Below are positions 54,215 to 63,785 of a stretch of DNA of 64,000 nt, piece by piece. Source of the DNA: Tateyamaria sp. syn59 (GTDB taxonomy: Bacteria; Pseudomonadota; Alphaproteobacteria; Rhodobacterales; Rhodobacteraceae); contig NZ_VCBA01000005.1 of assembly GCF_007995245.1 (NCBI RefSeq), forward strand, positions 1 through 64,000, read 5' to 3'. The notes below the pieces were generated by a model, which searched no databases, was not told the origin of the DNA, and saw only the letters and a list, made by a program, of their open reading frames with translations. Every line of letters begins with the position of its first letter. The stretch's first letter is position 1. Made by a program: the position numbers and the translations under genes.

Positions 54215-54553
54215 ATGGATCTTCGAAGCCGATCGCAGGACAGCCTGCAAGTGGTGTCAGTACACGACAGCCGCATCGACGCAGCCGTTGCCATCGAGTT
54301 CAAAGAGGCGATGCGCACCGCAACGGACAATGAAAACGACACTGTTGTCCTGGACCTGAGCGAGGTGCAGTTCATCGACTCCAGCGGCCTTGGGGCCATC
54401 GTGGCAGCGATGAAGCAAATGGGCCAGTCGCGCAAACTGGCGCTCGCCGGGCTCACGCCGACAGTGGAAAAGGTGTTTCGCCTGACCCGTATGGACAGCG
54501 TGTTCCCGGTGTTCGCAACGCTCGACGGCGCGCTCACCGAGTTGAAGCACTGA
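54215..54553 (+). CDS. STAS-domain anti-sigma factor antagonist
   Basis: A 112-aa STAS protein of the SpoIIAA/RsbV kind. The phosphorylatable Ser is in VQFIDSSGLGAIVAAMKQ (about residues 57-58). The strand DTVVLDLSE precedes it. It is paired with an HPK-like anti-sigma kinase 2 bp downstream, the usual partner-switch layout. No sigma factor gene is adjacent, so the pair's output is not identified. Confidence 0.92.
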   Translation: MDLRSRSQDSLQVVSVHDSRIDAAVAIEFKEAMRTATDNENDTVVLDLSEVQFIDSSGLGAIVAAMKQMGQSRKLALAGLTPTVEKVFRLTRMDSVFPVFATLDGALTELKH

Positions 54554-54555
54554 TC

Positions 54556-55032
54556 GTGTCGCTCCAGATGAAGGCGCATTCGATGACCCGTACAACTTTT
54601 TTGCCAGCCTTTCACATCTCTGTCGTCAGTGGGCGGCTTGCTGTTCGGCAAGCGTTGGCGGAACTGCTGGATGGGTTGAAACCCCTCGCGCTGGATGTGG
54701 AAGAGGCGGGAACGGTCGAATTGGTGATGGCAGAAGCGCTCAACAATATCGTCGAACATGCCTATCCTGAAACCGATGCAGCTGGCGCCATTGATATCAC
54801 CTGCGCGCACCACGCCGATGGCCTGCATCTGACCGTCATTGATTCGGGGCGCGCCATGCCCGACGGTCAAACACCCGTTGGCACGGCGGCGGATATTGAG
54901 GTCGATCTTTGCGACATGCCCGAGGGCGGGTTTGGCTGGTTTCTGATCAAGGATCTGGCGAAGGACGTCACCTACAAACGGCACGATGCGCAAAACCGGT
55001 TGCGCCTGCGGCTTGCCGTGGCGCTGGCCTGA
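54556..55032 (+). CDS. RsbW-like anti-sigma serine kinase (HATPase)
   Basis: A 158-aa GHKL ATPase. The N box is VELVMAEALNNIVEHAYPE (about 56-74). The G1 box is LTVIDSGRAMPDG, and the G2 loop is GGFGWFLIKDLAKDVTYKR. Such proteins bind a sigma factor or diguanylate output and phosphorylate the STAS antagonist. The GTG at 54556 lies 2 bp after the STAS stop; ATGs at 54568 and 54583 are alternatives and the true start is unsure. Confidence 0.88.
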   Translation: MSLQMKAHSMTRTTFLPAFHISVVSGRLAVRQALAELLDGLKPLALDVEEAGTVELVMAEALNNIVEHAYPETDAAGAIDITCAHHADGLHLTVIDSGRAMPDGQTPVGTAADIEVDLCDMPEGGFGWFLIKDLAKDVTYKRHDAQNRLRLRLAVALA

Positions 55033-55137
55033 CGCGGTGACTGTCACACCGCCGTCAATTCCGCAAAACGGACGCTGAACCACCACATTCCCGCCCGAAT
55101 CTGACGGCATACACAAACCTGTAGCTGCATTAGCTTC

Positions 55138-55184
55138 CCTCGGTGCTGCGTGTAATTGCCCCCACCCAGTGCGCAGCACCGAGG
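55138..55184. repeat. perfect 13-bp inverted repeat
   Basis: CCTCGGTGCTGCG (55138-55150) and CGCAGCACCGAGG (55172-55184) are separated by 21 bp. It lies in the 234-bp gap between the anti-sigma kinase and gamma-glutamyltransferase genes. No U tract follows. It may be an operator, a terminator for the kinase transcript, or a degenerate element end. The rest of the gap shows no gene. Confidence 0.6.
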
Positions 55185-55266
55185 AACTTCCTCTCCCAAA
55201 TTCAAGTAGACACTGTCCCTCCACACTTTACCTTGCGGCGGACAAGATGACTTTTGGGGACCCATC

Positions 55267-56841
55267 ATGCGAGATTTTCACCTGCCAGGCCGCTCACCGG
55301 TCCTCGCCACTTCGGGCATGTGCGCCACGTCGCATCCCCTGGCCGCGCAAACCGCAATCGACATCCTGAAATCCGGCGGCAATGCCATGGATGCCGCAAT
55401 TGCGGGCGCCGTGCTTCTGGGCATTTGCGAGCCGCAGATGACTGGCATCGGCGGCGATTGCTTTGTGCTGTGGTCGACACCGGATGGCCAGATCCATGGC
55501 CTCAACGGGTCCGGTCGTGCTCCAGCTGCGCTGGATGCAGCCGATCTGCGTGCCGCCGGACACGCGACGGTTCCCACCTACAGCGCAGATGCGGTGACGA
55601 TCCCCGGGGCAATCGACGCGTTTTGCACGCTTGCAGACCGCGTCGGCAGCCTTGGCATCGACCGCCTGCTTGCCCCCGCGATCCACTACGCAGATGCCGG
55701 AATACCCATTGCCCCACGCGTCGCCTTCGACTGGGCCAAGGACCAAACCGTTCTGAAAGGCGCTGCGCGCCACGCCTTCCTGATCAACGGTGCGGCGCCG
55801 ACCAAAGGGCAGATCTTCAATGCCCCCGGCCAGGCGGAGGTTCTGCGTCGCGTTGCCAAGGACGGGCGCGACGGATTTTACACTGGCGAAGTGGCTGAAG
55901 ACATGCAGGCCGCACTGGCTGCCGCCGGGGGCAAACATACGGCAGAGGATTTCGCCGCGACCGCCTGCACCGACACAACGCCGATCCGCAGCAGCTACAA
56001 GGACATCGACCTGGTCGAGCATCCGCCAAACGGCCACGGTGCAACAGCCAACCTGATGCTGAATATTCTCAAGCATTTCGACATCGCAGGCATGGACCCC
56101 TGGGGCACCGAGCGTACGCATATCGAAGCCGAAGCGGCCAAGCTGGCCTATGACGCCCGCAACCGGTTTCTGGCGGACGCCGACTATACCACAAGGCTGG
56201 ACCACATGATGGCCCCCGAAACCGCCGCACAACTCGCCGCCCTGATCGACCCGAAACGGGCCATGCCCAATGCCACAACCATCAGCGAGCAAGTGCATAA
56301 GGATACGATCTACATCACCGTCGTCGACCGCGACGGCATGGCCGTTTCGCTGATCTATTCCATCTTCCACGGCTTTGGCTCCGGCATCGCCACCGACAAG
56401 TTCGGCATCCTGTTCCAAAACCGCGGCGCGGGTTTCACACTGGAAGAAGGGCACCCGAACGAGCTTAAGGGCGGCAAGCGGCCCATGCACACGATCATTC
56501 CGGGGATGCTGGCCAAGGACGGCAAGCCGTTTATGCCCTTCGGCGTTATGGGCGGCGCGTACCAACCCAATGGGCACGCGCGGTTCGTGTCGAACCTCAC
56601 CGATTTCGGGCTCGATCCCCAAAGCGCCATAGACGCGCCACGCGCCTTCTCAGACGCCGGCGACATGAAGGTCGAGCGCGGGTACTCAGACCAGGTGCGC
56701 GCGGAATTGGCAGATATGGGTCACGCGGTCAGCATCCCCGACACGGCCATCGGCGGCGCGCAAGCCATCATGATCCGCGACGACGGCGTGCTGGAGGGGG
56801 CCAGCGACCCGCGCAAGGATGGCTGTGCCCTAGGATACTGA
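55267..56841 (+). CDS. ggt: gamma-glutamyltransferase family protein
   Basis: A 524-aa Ntn-hydrolase proenzyme that transfers or hydrolyses gamma-glutamyl groups. ATSHPLAAQTAIDILKSGGNAMDAA and QMTGIGGDCFVL form the large-subunit start. The self-cleavage Thr is in HKDTIYITVVDRDGMAVSLI (about residue 341). GFGSGI and ERPMHTIIPGML-like segments follow (here KRPMHTIIPGML). There is no signal peptide, unlike periplasmic GGTs, so cytoplasmic action is likely. Possible roles are glutathione or gamma-glutamyl-amine turnover. Confidence 0.9.
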   Translation: MRDFHLPGRSPVLATSGMCATSHPLAAQTAIDILKSGGNAMDAAIAGAVLLGICEPQMTGIGGDCFVLWSTPDGQIHGLNGSGRAPAALDAADLRAAGHATVPTYSADAVTIPGAIDAFCTLADRVGSLGIDRLLAPAIHYADAGIPIAPRVAFDWAKDQTVLKGAARHAFLINGAAPTKGQIFNAPGQAEVLRRVAKDGRDGFYTGEVAEDMQAALAAAGGKHTAEDFAATACTDTTPIRSSYKDIDLVEHPPNGHGATANLMLNILKHFDIAGMDPWGTERTHIEAEAAKLAYDARNRFLADADYTTRLDHMMAPETAAQLAALIDPKRAMPNATTISEQVHKDTIYITVVDRDGMAVSLIYSIFHGFGSGIATDKFGILFQNRGAGFTLEEGHPNELKGGKRPMHTIIPGMLAKDGKPFMPFGVMGGAYQPNGHARFVSNLTDFGLDPQSAIDAPRAFSDAGDMKVERGYSDQVRAELADMGHAVSIPDTAIGGAQAIMIRDDGVLEGASDPRKDGCALGY

Positions 56842-56845
56842 CGAC

Positions 56846-56880
56846 ACGTGTAAGACGGAGGCATCCTCCGCCCCGCACGT
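56846..56880. terminator. bidirectional hairpin between ggt and hspQ
   Basis: CGGAGG (56856-56861) pairs with CCTCCG (56865-56870) around CAT. Outer arms ACGTG (56846-56850) and CACGT (56876-56880) pair across a symmetric 5x5 internal loop. The genes converge here, so one hairpin can serve both. Confidence 0.55.
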
Positions 56881-57206
56881 CAGTTCAACTGAAAATGCAG
56901 GGGATAAGCGCCGTCTTCGAACGGGCCGAAAAGATCCGGAATGTCCGGGTGGTCCACGGGCTCACCAGAATAGTCAGCGACAAGGTTCTGCTCGGACACA
57001 TAGGCCACGTAGTAGCTTTGGTCGTTTTCAGCCAACAGGTGATAGAACGGCTGCGCCTTTTTCGGGCGGCTGTCTTCGGGAATCGCCTCGTACCACTCTT
57101 CGGTATTGGCAAATTCGGGGTCGACATCAAAAATCACGCCGCGAAACGGATGCTTTTTGTGGCGGACCACTTGGCCCAAATGATATTTAGCGCGTGTTCT
57201 CAGCAT
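56880..57206 (-). CDS. hspQ: heat shock protein HspQ (YccV-like)
   Basis: A 108-aa small beta-barrel protein. AKYHLGQVVRHKKHPFRGVIFDVDPEF opens it, and PFYHLLAENDQSYYVAYVSEQNLV is the middle block. In E. coli the protein binds hemimethylated oriC DNA and later acts as a Lon specificity factor. The ATG at 57206 was chosen as the family start; a frame to 57494 would cover the divergent transporter gene. Confidence 0.93.
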   Translation of the reverse strand: MLRTRAKYHLGQVVRHKKHPFRGVIFDVDPEFANTEEWYEAIPEDSRPKKAQPFYHLLAENDQSYYVAYVSEQNLVADYSGEPVDHPDIPDLFGPFEDGAYPLHFQLN

Positions 57207-57291
57207 AGCGTTGCGCCCCCTAACGTCCGTGACTACACGGTGCAAGGGATACTTGTCCAATAATTGAGCACAAAATCGCTGGAAACAGTCT

Positions 57292-58173
57292 GTGAACCTT
57301 GCCTTAACAGTCGTGCAGATCGTTGCCCCAGTGTTCATGTTGGCCGGTATTGGTTTTGCATGGGTGAAGGCAGGGTTCGAATACCGTATCCAGTTTGTCA
57401 CGCAGCTGGCCATGACGCTGTCACTGCCCTGCCTGATCTTCGTGTCGCTAATGCAGACCGAAATCGACCCGGGCGCGCTGGCCGCGCTTTCCATGGCATC
57501 GGTGGTGGCCTATGGCGCGGTGACGCTGGTGATCCTCGCATTGGTGCGCCTTATGCGGCTCGATATGTCGACCTACGGGGCACCGCTGATCTTTGGCAAC
57601 ACGGGCAACCTTGGCCTGCCGCTGGCGCTTTTCGCGTTTGGCGACATCGGGCTTAGCTACGCCATCATCGTTTTTGCGATCATGGCGCTGTGGTCCTACA
57701 CCTTCGGCATCTGGCTCGTCGCCGGAGCGGGCTCCTTCGGCAAGGTTTTGCGCGAACCCTTGGTCTGGGGCACGATTTTGGGCGCGCTGTTCTTATGGCA
57801 GGGCTGGGAAACGCCGACCTTCCTGACAAACGCGCTGGACCTCGTGGGCCAGATGGCGATCCCCATGATGTTGATCACCCTTGGCGTCGCCGTGGCGCGC
57901 CTTTCGGCCAAAGGGCTGCTGCACGCGGCCGCCCTTTCAGGGCTTAAATTGCTGCTGTGCACAGGGATTGCCTGGGGTGTCGGCCAATTTTTCACCCTCG
58001 ATCCAGTTGCCTTTGGCGTGCTGGTTCTACAGGTCGCCACACCCGTCGCTGTCACATCCTACCTTCTAGCCGAGAAATACGGCGCGCAATCGGACAAGGT
58101 TGCGGGACTGGTCGTGGCTTCGACACTGATGTCGGTGGCGGCCCTGCCCCTGATCCTCGCCCTTGTGCTGTGA
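57292..58173 (+). CDS. AEC-family (auxin efflux carrier-like) transporter
   Basis: A 293-aa ten-helix inner-membrane carrier. The family block APLIFGNTGNLGLPLALFAFGD (about 96-117) with the conserved Asn, and PMMLITLGVAVARLS (about 190-204), are clear. Relatives move malate, malonate and auxin-like anions. GTG at 57292 is the start with no better alternative. Divergent from hspQ by 85 bp. Substrate unknown. Confidence 0.88.
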   Translation: MNLALTVVQIVAPVFMLAGIGFAWVKAGFEYRIQFVTQLAMTLSLPCLIFVSLMQTEIDPGALAALSMASVVAYGAVTLVILALVRLMRLDMSTYGAPLIFGNTGNLGLPLALFAFGDIGLSYAIIVFAIMALWSYTFGIWLVAGAGSFGKVLREPLVWGTILGALFLWQGWETPTFLTNALDLVGQMAIPMMLITLGVAVARLSAKGLLHAAALSGLKLLLCTGIAWGVGQFFTLDPVAFGVLVLQVATPVAVTSYLLAEKYGAQSDKVAGLVVASTLMSVAALPLILALVL

Positions 58174-58243
58174 CAAATCGTGATTTCCACAGGCGCCAAA
58201 ATCCGCTAAACTGCGAAAAAACATAAAAAAGCGAGTGAGGCAG

Positions 58244-58819
58244 ATGAGCAGACTCTTTCGCGCTTTGGCATTGGTTCTTTTGGCTGCCAGCTGTGGTGGC
58301 GGGTCGGGTACGGCCCCCAACCGGCTGGACAACGCCTGTTCCATTGTCAGCGAGCGCCCCCAATACCTTCGCGCCTTTCGGGCGGTTGAGCGCAAGTATG
58401 GCGTGCCTGTGCATGTCCAGATGGCGACGATCTATCAGGAAAGCAAATTCATTTCGGATGCGCGACCACCCTACCGCTATGCGGCGGGCGTGATCCCGAC
58501 AGGCCGCATTTCCAGCGCCTTTGGCTACAGCCAGGCCCTGGATGGCACATGGGGCGAATACCTGGATCAGACCGGAAACCGCCGCGCCCGCAGGGATCGC
58601 ATCCGCGACGCCACGGACTTTATGGGCTGGTATATGGCCGAAACGAACCGCCGTCTGGGCATTCCGCTGACCGACACGCGCAACCAATATCTGGCCTATC
58701 ACGAGGGGCGCACGGGCTATTCCCGCGGGTCTTATCGCAACAAAGCTTGGTTGATGCGTGTCGCAGGCGAGGTGGACCAACGTTCGGCCATGTACGCGGC
58801 GCAGCTTCGGTCCTGCTAA
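58244..58819 (+). CDS. SLT-domain lytic transglycosylase-like lipoprotein
   Basis: A 191-aa lipoprotein with a leader ending in the lipobox LAASC. The lytic-transglycosylase fold follows: AVERKYGVPVHVQMATIYQESKF contains the catalytic Glu (about 66). SAFGYSQALDGTWGEYL and the late NQYLAYHEGRTGYSRGSY are conserved. It would cut glycan strands of peptidoglycan at the outer membrane. GAGTGAGG lies before ATG 58244. Convergent with lolA. Confidence 0.88.
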   Translation: MSRLFRALALVLLAASCGGGSGTAPNRLDNACSIVSERPQYLRAFRAVERKYGVPVHVQMATIYQESKFISDARPPYRYAAGVIPTGRISSAFGYSQALDGTWGEYLDQTGNRRARRDRIRDATDFMGWYMAETNRRLGIPLTDTRNQYLAYHEGRTGYSRGSYRNKAWLMRVAGEVDQRSAMYAAQLRSC

Positions 58820-58822
58820 GCG

Positions 58823-59416
58823 CTAGTCCCGCGAGCGTTTCGGTTGATCAAACAGGCGGTTTGAAAGCGTGCCGCCTGTTTGCAACTCACCCAAGACAAC
58901 TGTCGTCTGACCACCACCGCTGTCATTCACAACCCACTGGCGCAACTGCACCGGGTTGCCAGTGAACTTCATCTGGATGTTGCCATATTCCGGGTGCTCC
59001 GGATCCTGCGCCGTCACGATGGTGGCCGTGCCGTCGAAGTCATGACCGACCACCATGTTCGCCTGACCCAAGTTCACGTTCCGTGCCAAGATCAGCGACA
59101 GCGGCGTACGACGCAATGGATAGGTCTCTGGCGCTTGGTTCGATTTTGAATCAACGATGAAGACCGCGTTGGCACTCGCTACGAGCAGCGACTCGTTCGG
59201 TGGATTGTATTCAAACCGCATCCGACCCGGTCGCTTGATGTAGATGTTGCCGGTGTCCACGCTGCCGTCATCATTAATTTGCGTGAACGTACCCTGTGCC
59301 GTCTGCAGGTCATTCAAATAGCTCGAAATCGTATTCAGCGGCAGCTTGTCCGCCCACGCGGCCTGTGCCGTCACAACTGCAATGGCCACAGCCGCCATCC
59401 GGGTCCAAAGGGTCAT
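58823..59416 (-). CDS. lolA: outer-membrane lipoprotein carrier protein
   Basis: A 197-aa periplasmic chaperone that carries lipoproteins from LolCDE to the outer membrane. The signal peptide ends AWADK at about residue 23. LNTISSYLNDLQTAQGTFTQINDDGS, YIKRPGRMRFEYNPP and DSKSNQAPETYPLRRTPLSLIL are the family blocks. AAGGTGAG before ATG 59416 fixes the start; the GTG at 59425 was rejected. It follows ftsK by 98 bp on the same strand. Confidence 0.95.
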   Translation of the reverse strand: MTLWTRMAAVAIAVVTAQAAWADKLPLNTISSYLNDLQTAQGTFTQINDDGSVDTGNIYIKRPGRMRFEYNPPNESLLVASANAVFIVDSKSNQAPETYPLRRTPLSLILARNVNLGQANMVVGHDFDGTATIVTAQDPEHPEYGNIQMKFTGNPVQLRQWVVNDSGGGQTTVVLGELQTGGTLSNRLFDQPKRSRD

Positions 59417-59514
59417 ACCGCTCACCTTTCATGGTCTGGTCTTGACCCAGATATAGGCCGCGACCGTGTGTTATGCGATATCAACCCTTTGTGACGGCGG
59501 GCGGTTCCCGCCGA

Positions 59515-62376
59515 TCACTGTTCGGGCACGAGGATCTCGCGCTTGCCCACGTGGTTGGCCGACGACACGACGCCCTCGTCCTCCATCTGCTCCACCAACC
59601 GCGCGGCTTTGTTGTAGCCAATGGCCAGTTTCCGCTGGATGTAGGATGTCGAACACTTGCGGTCCTTGATCACAATGGCCACCGCCTGATCATAAAGCGC
59701 ATCTTCGCCATCTGTGTTGCCCCCGAGGCCCAGAACAGCATCGATGTTGCTTTCCTTGTCCTCATCCGGCCCATCAACAACGCCCGACACGTAATCCGGC
59801 GCGCCAAAGGCCTTGAGGTGGTTCACGATCTCTTCGACCTCTTCGTCGCTCACGAACGGGCCATGGCAACGGGTGATCTTCGCCCCGCCCGCCATGTACA
59901 GCATGTCACCCATGCCTAGGAGCTGTTCGGCCCCCATCTCACCCAGAATGGTGCGCGAGTCGATTTTCGAGGTCACCTGGAAGGAAATTCGCGTCGGGAA
60001 GTTCGCTTTGATCGTGCCGGTGATCACATCAACCGAGGGCCGCTGCGTCGCCATGATCAGGTGGATCCCCGACGCCCGCGCCATCTGCGCCAGACGCTGA
60101 ATGCACGCCTCAATCTCCTTGCCCGCAACCATCATCAGGTCGGCCATCTCATCCACGATGACCACGATGTAGGGCATCGCCTCGGGCGCGAATTCCTCGG
60201 TCTCGAATACGGGTTCACCCGTCTCGTCATCAAATCCGGTCTGAACGGTGCGTGTGAACATCTCGTCTTTGGCCAGCGCCTCTTTCACCCGGCCATTGTA
60301 GCCGTCGATATTGCGCACGCCCATCTTGGACATCTTGCGATAGCGCTCTTCCATCTCGCCCACGACCCATTTCAAGGCGACAACCGCCTTCTTCGGATCG
60401 GTCACAACGGGGGAGAGCAGGTGCGGGATGCCGTCATAGACACTAAGTTCCAGCATCTTCGGGTCGATCATGATCAACCGACACTCCTCGGGCGTCAGCT
60501 TGTAAAGCAGCGACAGGATCATCGTGTTGATCGCCACCGACTTACCGGAACCGGTGGTCCCCGCGATCAGCAGGTGGGGCATCTTGGCCAGGTTCGCCAC
60601 GACCGGGTCGCCCCCAATGTCCTTGCCCAAAGCCAGCGGCAGCTTCTGATTGCCATCGCCAAAATCCCGGCTGGCGAGGATCTCGCGCAGCACAACTTTT
60701 TCCCGGTTCTCATTCGGCAGTTCGATCCCGATCACCGACCGGCCTGGCACGGTTGACACACGTGCCGACAGGGCCGCCATGGACCGGGCAATATCATCGG
60801 CCAACCCAATGACACGGCTCGCTTTCAAACCAGGCGCAGGCTCCAATTCGTACATGGTGACGACAGGGCCCGGGCGGACCGAAACGATCTCGCCCTTCAC
60901 ACCGTAGTCATCCAGCACATTTTCCAGCATCCGCGCGTTCTCCTCCAACGCCTCATCGCTCAGATGATGGCGCTGCACCGCACTGGGGCTTTCCAGGAGG
61001 TTGAGAGGCGGCAGTTCGAAACCCGGATGCGTGTCCTCGAATTTCAGCTTCGGCTGCGCTTCAAGCTGGGCGCGGGTGCTGGGCTGCACGGCCTTGCGCG
61101 TAGGCTGTTGCACGATCTGGCGCGGCTCGGCCACGGGAATGACGGGTGCAGATGGCACCGGCTCGGACATCGGCACATCCAGCTGCTCGGGCGCCTCGTC
61201 AACGACGGGCATATAATCATCAACCGGCGCATGGGCCGCCGTCAAAGGCGGCTCAGCCCGCACAACCGCGGGCCCGGTCAGGGGCGGCTCAGGCGGTAAA
61301 GCATGTTGCGACGCAGTGTTCAGAACCAGCGGATCCGGTCCTCGGCCCCGTCCTTTGGTCAGTGGTGCCACGCTTTCGGCCTGCAGCGCGGGGTTCGACC
61401 GCACCCGCGCCTTGATCACATCCGCGATCTTCGACTTGATCCGTGCATCACCGGGCCCCTCGCCCACATCCACATCGCTATAGGTCTCGATCAACTCCTG
61501 CTCCGGCATCTCATCCGGCACCGGCTCTGACCTCTTGATCAACGTCGGCATCCGCGACAGCAGGCTCTGCCGCGCAGGCGCGTCGTACTCGTCGTTATAG
61601 TCATAGCCCTGCACATCCGGCACGGCCGCGGCATACGCCTCAGCTTCGGCCGCCTCCGCCTCGCGTGCGGCACGACGCAGCGCCTGACGCTCCTGCATGC
61701 TGCGCGCCGCCTGAACGGCCCCGCTCGCACTGCGCCCCAAGACGGTCATCAGCAGCGCATAGGCCATCACCAGCCCAACCAGCATGAACCGCGCCAGCCG
61801 CGCAATCTCAAACCGGGTAAAGCCCAGCACGAAGGCACCGAACACAACAATGCCAATACCCATCAGCAGCGACATCAACTTGACGGCAAAGCTCGACGCA
61901 AGAGGCAGCACAGTCAGGATAAAGGCCATAACAGTATCACCAAAGAGCCCGCCCAGACCGAACCCATGCGTCGACAGCCACACGTCGCCCGGCTGCAGCG
62001 TCGCGGCATAGATCGACCCAAACGCAATCGCGATGGGGGCAAAGATCAGACGACCCAGTGCCCGTTCGGTCCCAAGATGCAGGCCAAAGCGGACACCCCA
62101 GGCCATCAGCACAATGGCGATGCCAAACACACCCCAGCCCCCGATCATGAACAGCGGCGCGGCAATGGATGCACCGGTCCGACCCAGCCAGTTCTGCACC
62201 GGCGCGTCGGTCGAAGCCATCCAGTTCGGATCATCGGGGCTGTAGCTCAGCATCATCGCCGCCGCCATCAGGCCCGCGATCAACAGGCCGATGCCCACCA
62301 ACTCGCGGCCACGCTTTTCAAGCGCCACCTGCATCCCCTGATCAAAAAGCGGATCCCGCCGTGTCTGATATGCCAT
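59515..62376 (-). CDS. ftsK: DNA translocase FtsK
   Basis: A 953-aa septal DNA pump that aligns chromosome dimers with XerCD. Four to five N-terminal helices (about 28-220) anchor it. A low-complexity Pro/Ala/Glu linker of about 250 residues follows. The motor domain has Walker [15 protein letters not shown] (about 600) and Walker [12 protein letters not shown] (about 725). The C-terminal gamma winged helix ([27 protein letters not shown]) reads KOPS sequences. The linker is shorter than in E. coli. It begins 17 bp after the aminotransferase stop. Confidence 0.97.
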   Translation of the reverse strand: MAYQTRRDPLFDQGMQVALEKRGRELVGIGLLIAGLMAAAMMLSYSPDDPNWMASTDAPVQNWLGRTGASIAAPLFMIGGWGVFGIAIVLMAWGVRFGLHLGTERALGRLIFAPIAIAFGSIYAATLQPGDVWLSTHGFGLGGLFGDTVMAFILTVLPLASSFAVKLMSLLMGIGIVVFGAFVLGFTRFEIARLARFMLVGLVMAYALLMTVLGRSASGAVQAARSMQERQALRRAAREAEAAEAEAYAAAVPDVQGYDYNDEYDAPARQSLLSRMPTLIKRSEPVPDEMPEQELIETYSDVDVGEGPGDARIKSKIADVIKARVRSNPALQAESVAPLTKGRGRGPDPLVLNTASQHALPPEPPLTGPAVVRAEPPLTAAHAPVDDYMPVVDEAPEQLDVPMSEPVPSAPVIPVAEPRQIVQQPTRKAVQPSTRAQLEAQPKLKFEDTHPGFELPPLNLLESPSAVQRHHLSDEALEENARMLENVLDDYGVKGEIVSVRPGPVVTMYELEPAPGLKASRVIGLADDIARSMAALSARVSTVPGRSVIGIELPNENREKVVLREILASRDFGDGNQKLPLALGKDIGGDPVVANLAKMPHLLIAGTTGSGKSVAINTMILSLLYKLTPEECRLIMIDPKMLELSVYDGIPHLLSPVVTDPKKAVVALKWVVGEMEERYRKMSKMGVRNIDGYNGRVKEALAKDEMFTRTVQTGFDDETGEPVFETEEFAPEAMPYIVVIVDEMADLMMVAGKEIEACIQRLAQMARASGIHLIMATQRPSVDVITGTIKANFPTRISFQVTSKIDSRTILGEMGAEQLLGMGDMLYMAGGAKITRCHGPFVSDEEVEEIVNHLKAFGAPDYVSGVVDGPDEDKESNIDAVLGLGGNTDGEDALYDQAVAIVIKDRKCSTSYIQRKLAIGYNKAARLVEQMEDEGVVSSANHVGKREILVPEQ

Positions 62377-62393
62377 GCTCGCCTCGTCTTTTC

Positions 62394-63572
62394 TTATGTG
62401 GCGTAAAGCACGTCGCGAATGGCCGTCAGACCCCGCTCCGTCTCTGCCTTTGGGGCCACCAGTGCGGCCCTGATAAACTCATGTCCGGGGTTCATCCCGT
62501 CGATCTCTCGCGCCAGATAGGCGCCCGGCAGCACCCGCACGCCGGTTTCTGTCCACAGCTTCAGCGCCGCAGCTTCGCCGTCACCTACCGGCAGCCACAA
62601 AAAGAACCCGGCCTCCGGCGACATATACCCCGGCACGTGGCCCAGAATACGGTCGGCCATCTCGTATTTCTCGTGATACTGCGCCCGGTTCTGGATGACG
62701 TGTTCCTCATCCGCCCAAACCGCCGCCGCCGCGTGCTGCAAGGGCGTGGGCAAGGGCGTGCCCGCATAGGTCCGCAACTGCTTGGCCTCGCGGATCGTCG
62801 CAGGACCACCGACAATGAACCCCGAGCGCAAGCCCGGAAGGTTCGACCGCTTCGACAGCGAGTGAAAGGCCACAACCCGTTCGGGATCCGCATCACCGAT
62901 GCACTCCAACACACCCATGGGCGGCACATCGCGATAAATCTCGGAATAGCACTCATCGGCAAAGACCTGGAAATCATACCGCTCTGCCAGCGCGATCAAA
63001 TCCTGCCAATAGTCCTTGCCCGCCACAGCCCCCTGCGGGTTCGCGGGTGAACACATGTAACAGGCCACCGTCCGGTTCAAAATCGCCGGATCGACCGACG
63101 CATAGTCAGGCAAATGCCCCGTCTCAGCCGTCGCGGGCACCAACACAGGCTCAGCTCCCGCCGAAATCGCGGCCAGCATGTAAACTTGGTAAAACGGGTT
63201 TGGCATCAGCACGATCGGCTGTTGCCCATTCTTCACCTCGGGGCAAAGCGCCATGCCGGCATTGTACAACCCCTCGCGTGTCCCGTTCAGCGGCATCACA
63301 TTGTCATCAGCATCCATCGCCACGCCATAGCGGCGGCCCAGCCAGTCACAAAACGCCTGCCTCAGTTCCGGCAACCCTTCATTCGGCGGGTAGTTGTTGA
63401 ACCCGGCGGCGTGCTCCGTGATCACATCCGTGACCCACGCTGGAAAGGCATGTTTCGGCTCACCAATGGTCATATGCACCACATCGCCGCCCGGCTCGAG
63501 ATGGTCGAGCAACGCGCGCAGACGCGGAAACGCATAAGCCGGAAGGTTCGAAAACCGCTCGGGAAACTTCAT
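62394..63572 (-). CDS. class I/II aminotransferase, DapC-like
   Basis: A 392-aa PLP enzyme of fold type I. The Schiff-base Lys is in [20 protein letters not shown] (about residue 237), with PLP-binding [10 protein letters not shown] (about 203) and the [15 protein letters not shown] substrate loop. The sequence is closest to N-succinyl-diaminopimelate aminotransferases, which would link it to the dapB product and cell wall synthesis. The ATG at 63572 begins [10 protein letters not shown]. It is first in a run with ftsK and lolA. Confidence 0.85.
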   Translation of the reverse strand: MKFPERFSNLPAYAFPRLRALLDHLEPGGDVVHMTIGEPKHAFPAWVTDVITEHAAGFNNYPPNEGLPELRQAFCDWLGRRYGVAMDADDNVMPLNGTREGLYNAGMALCPEVKNGQQPIVLMPNPFYQVYMLAAISAGAEPVLVPATAETGHLPDYASVDPAILNRTVACYMCSPANPQGAVAGKDYWQDLIALAERYDFQVFADECYSEIYRDVPPMGVLECIGDADPERVVAFHSLSKRSNLPGLRSGFIVGGPATIREAKQLRTYAGTPLPTPLQHAAAAVWADEEHVIQNRAQYHEKYEMADRILGHVPGYMSPEAGFFLWLPVGDGEAAALKLWTETGVRVLPGAYLAREIDGMNPGHEFIRAALVAPKAETERGLTAIRDVLYAT

Positions 63573-63694
63573 CAAACTGCCTCAGGTTCGGGATCATTTG
63601 CGCCCCGTTTGGACCAAGGATACCCCAACCGCGACTCCCCCGTCCAGAGAAACCCGGCCAAACGACCAACTTGTGGCAATTCCGCCAATTAACT

Positions 63695-63762
63695 CTTCTT
63701 CTGACCGTAAATACCATGGGGAGATCGAGGGGCAGCGCCCCTCGTCAGCAAAAATAAATCGT
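63695..63762. terminator. interspersed hairpin repeat (copy A)
   Basis: TCTTCTTCTGACC, AAATACCATGGGG, then the stem CGAGGGGC (63727-63734) / GCCCCTCG (63738-63745), followed by GTCAG and an A/T-rich tail. It lies between the aminotransferase start and the end of the amidase, 3' of the latter. This is the most complete copy. Confidence 0.65.
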
Positions 63763-63785
63763 GTCGCCGCCAGGCGTCCTTCGGA

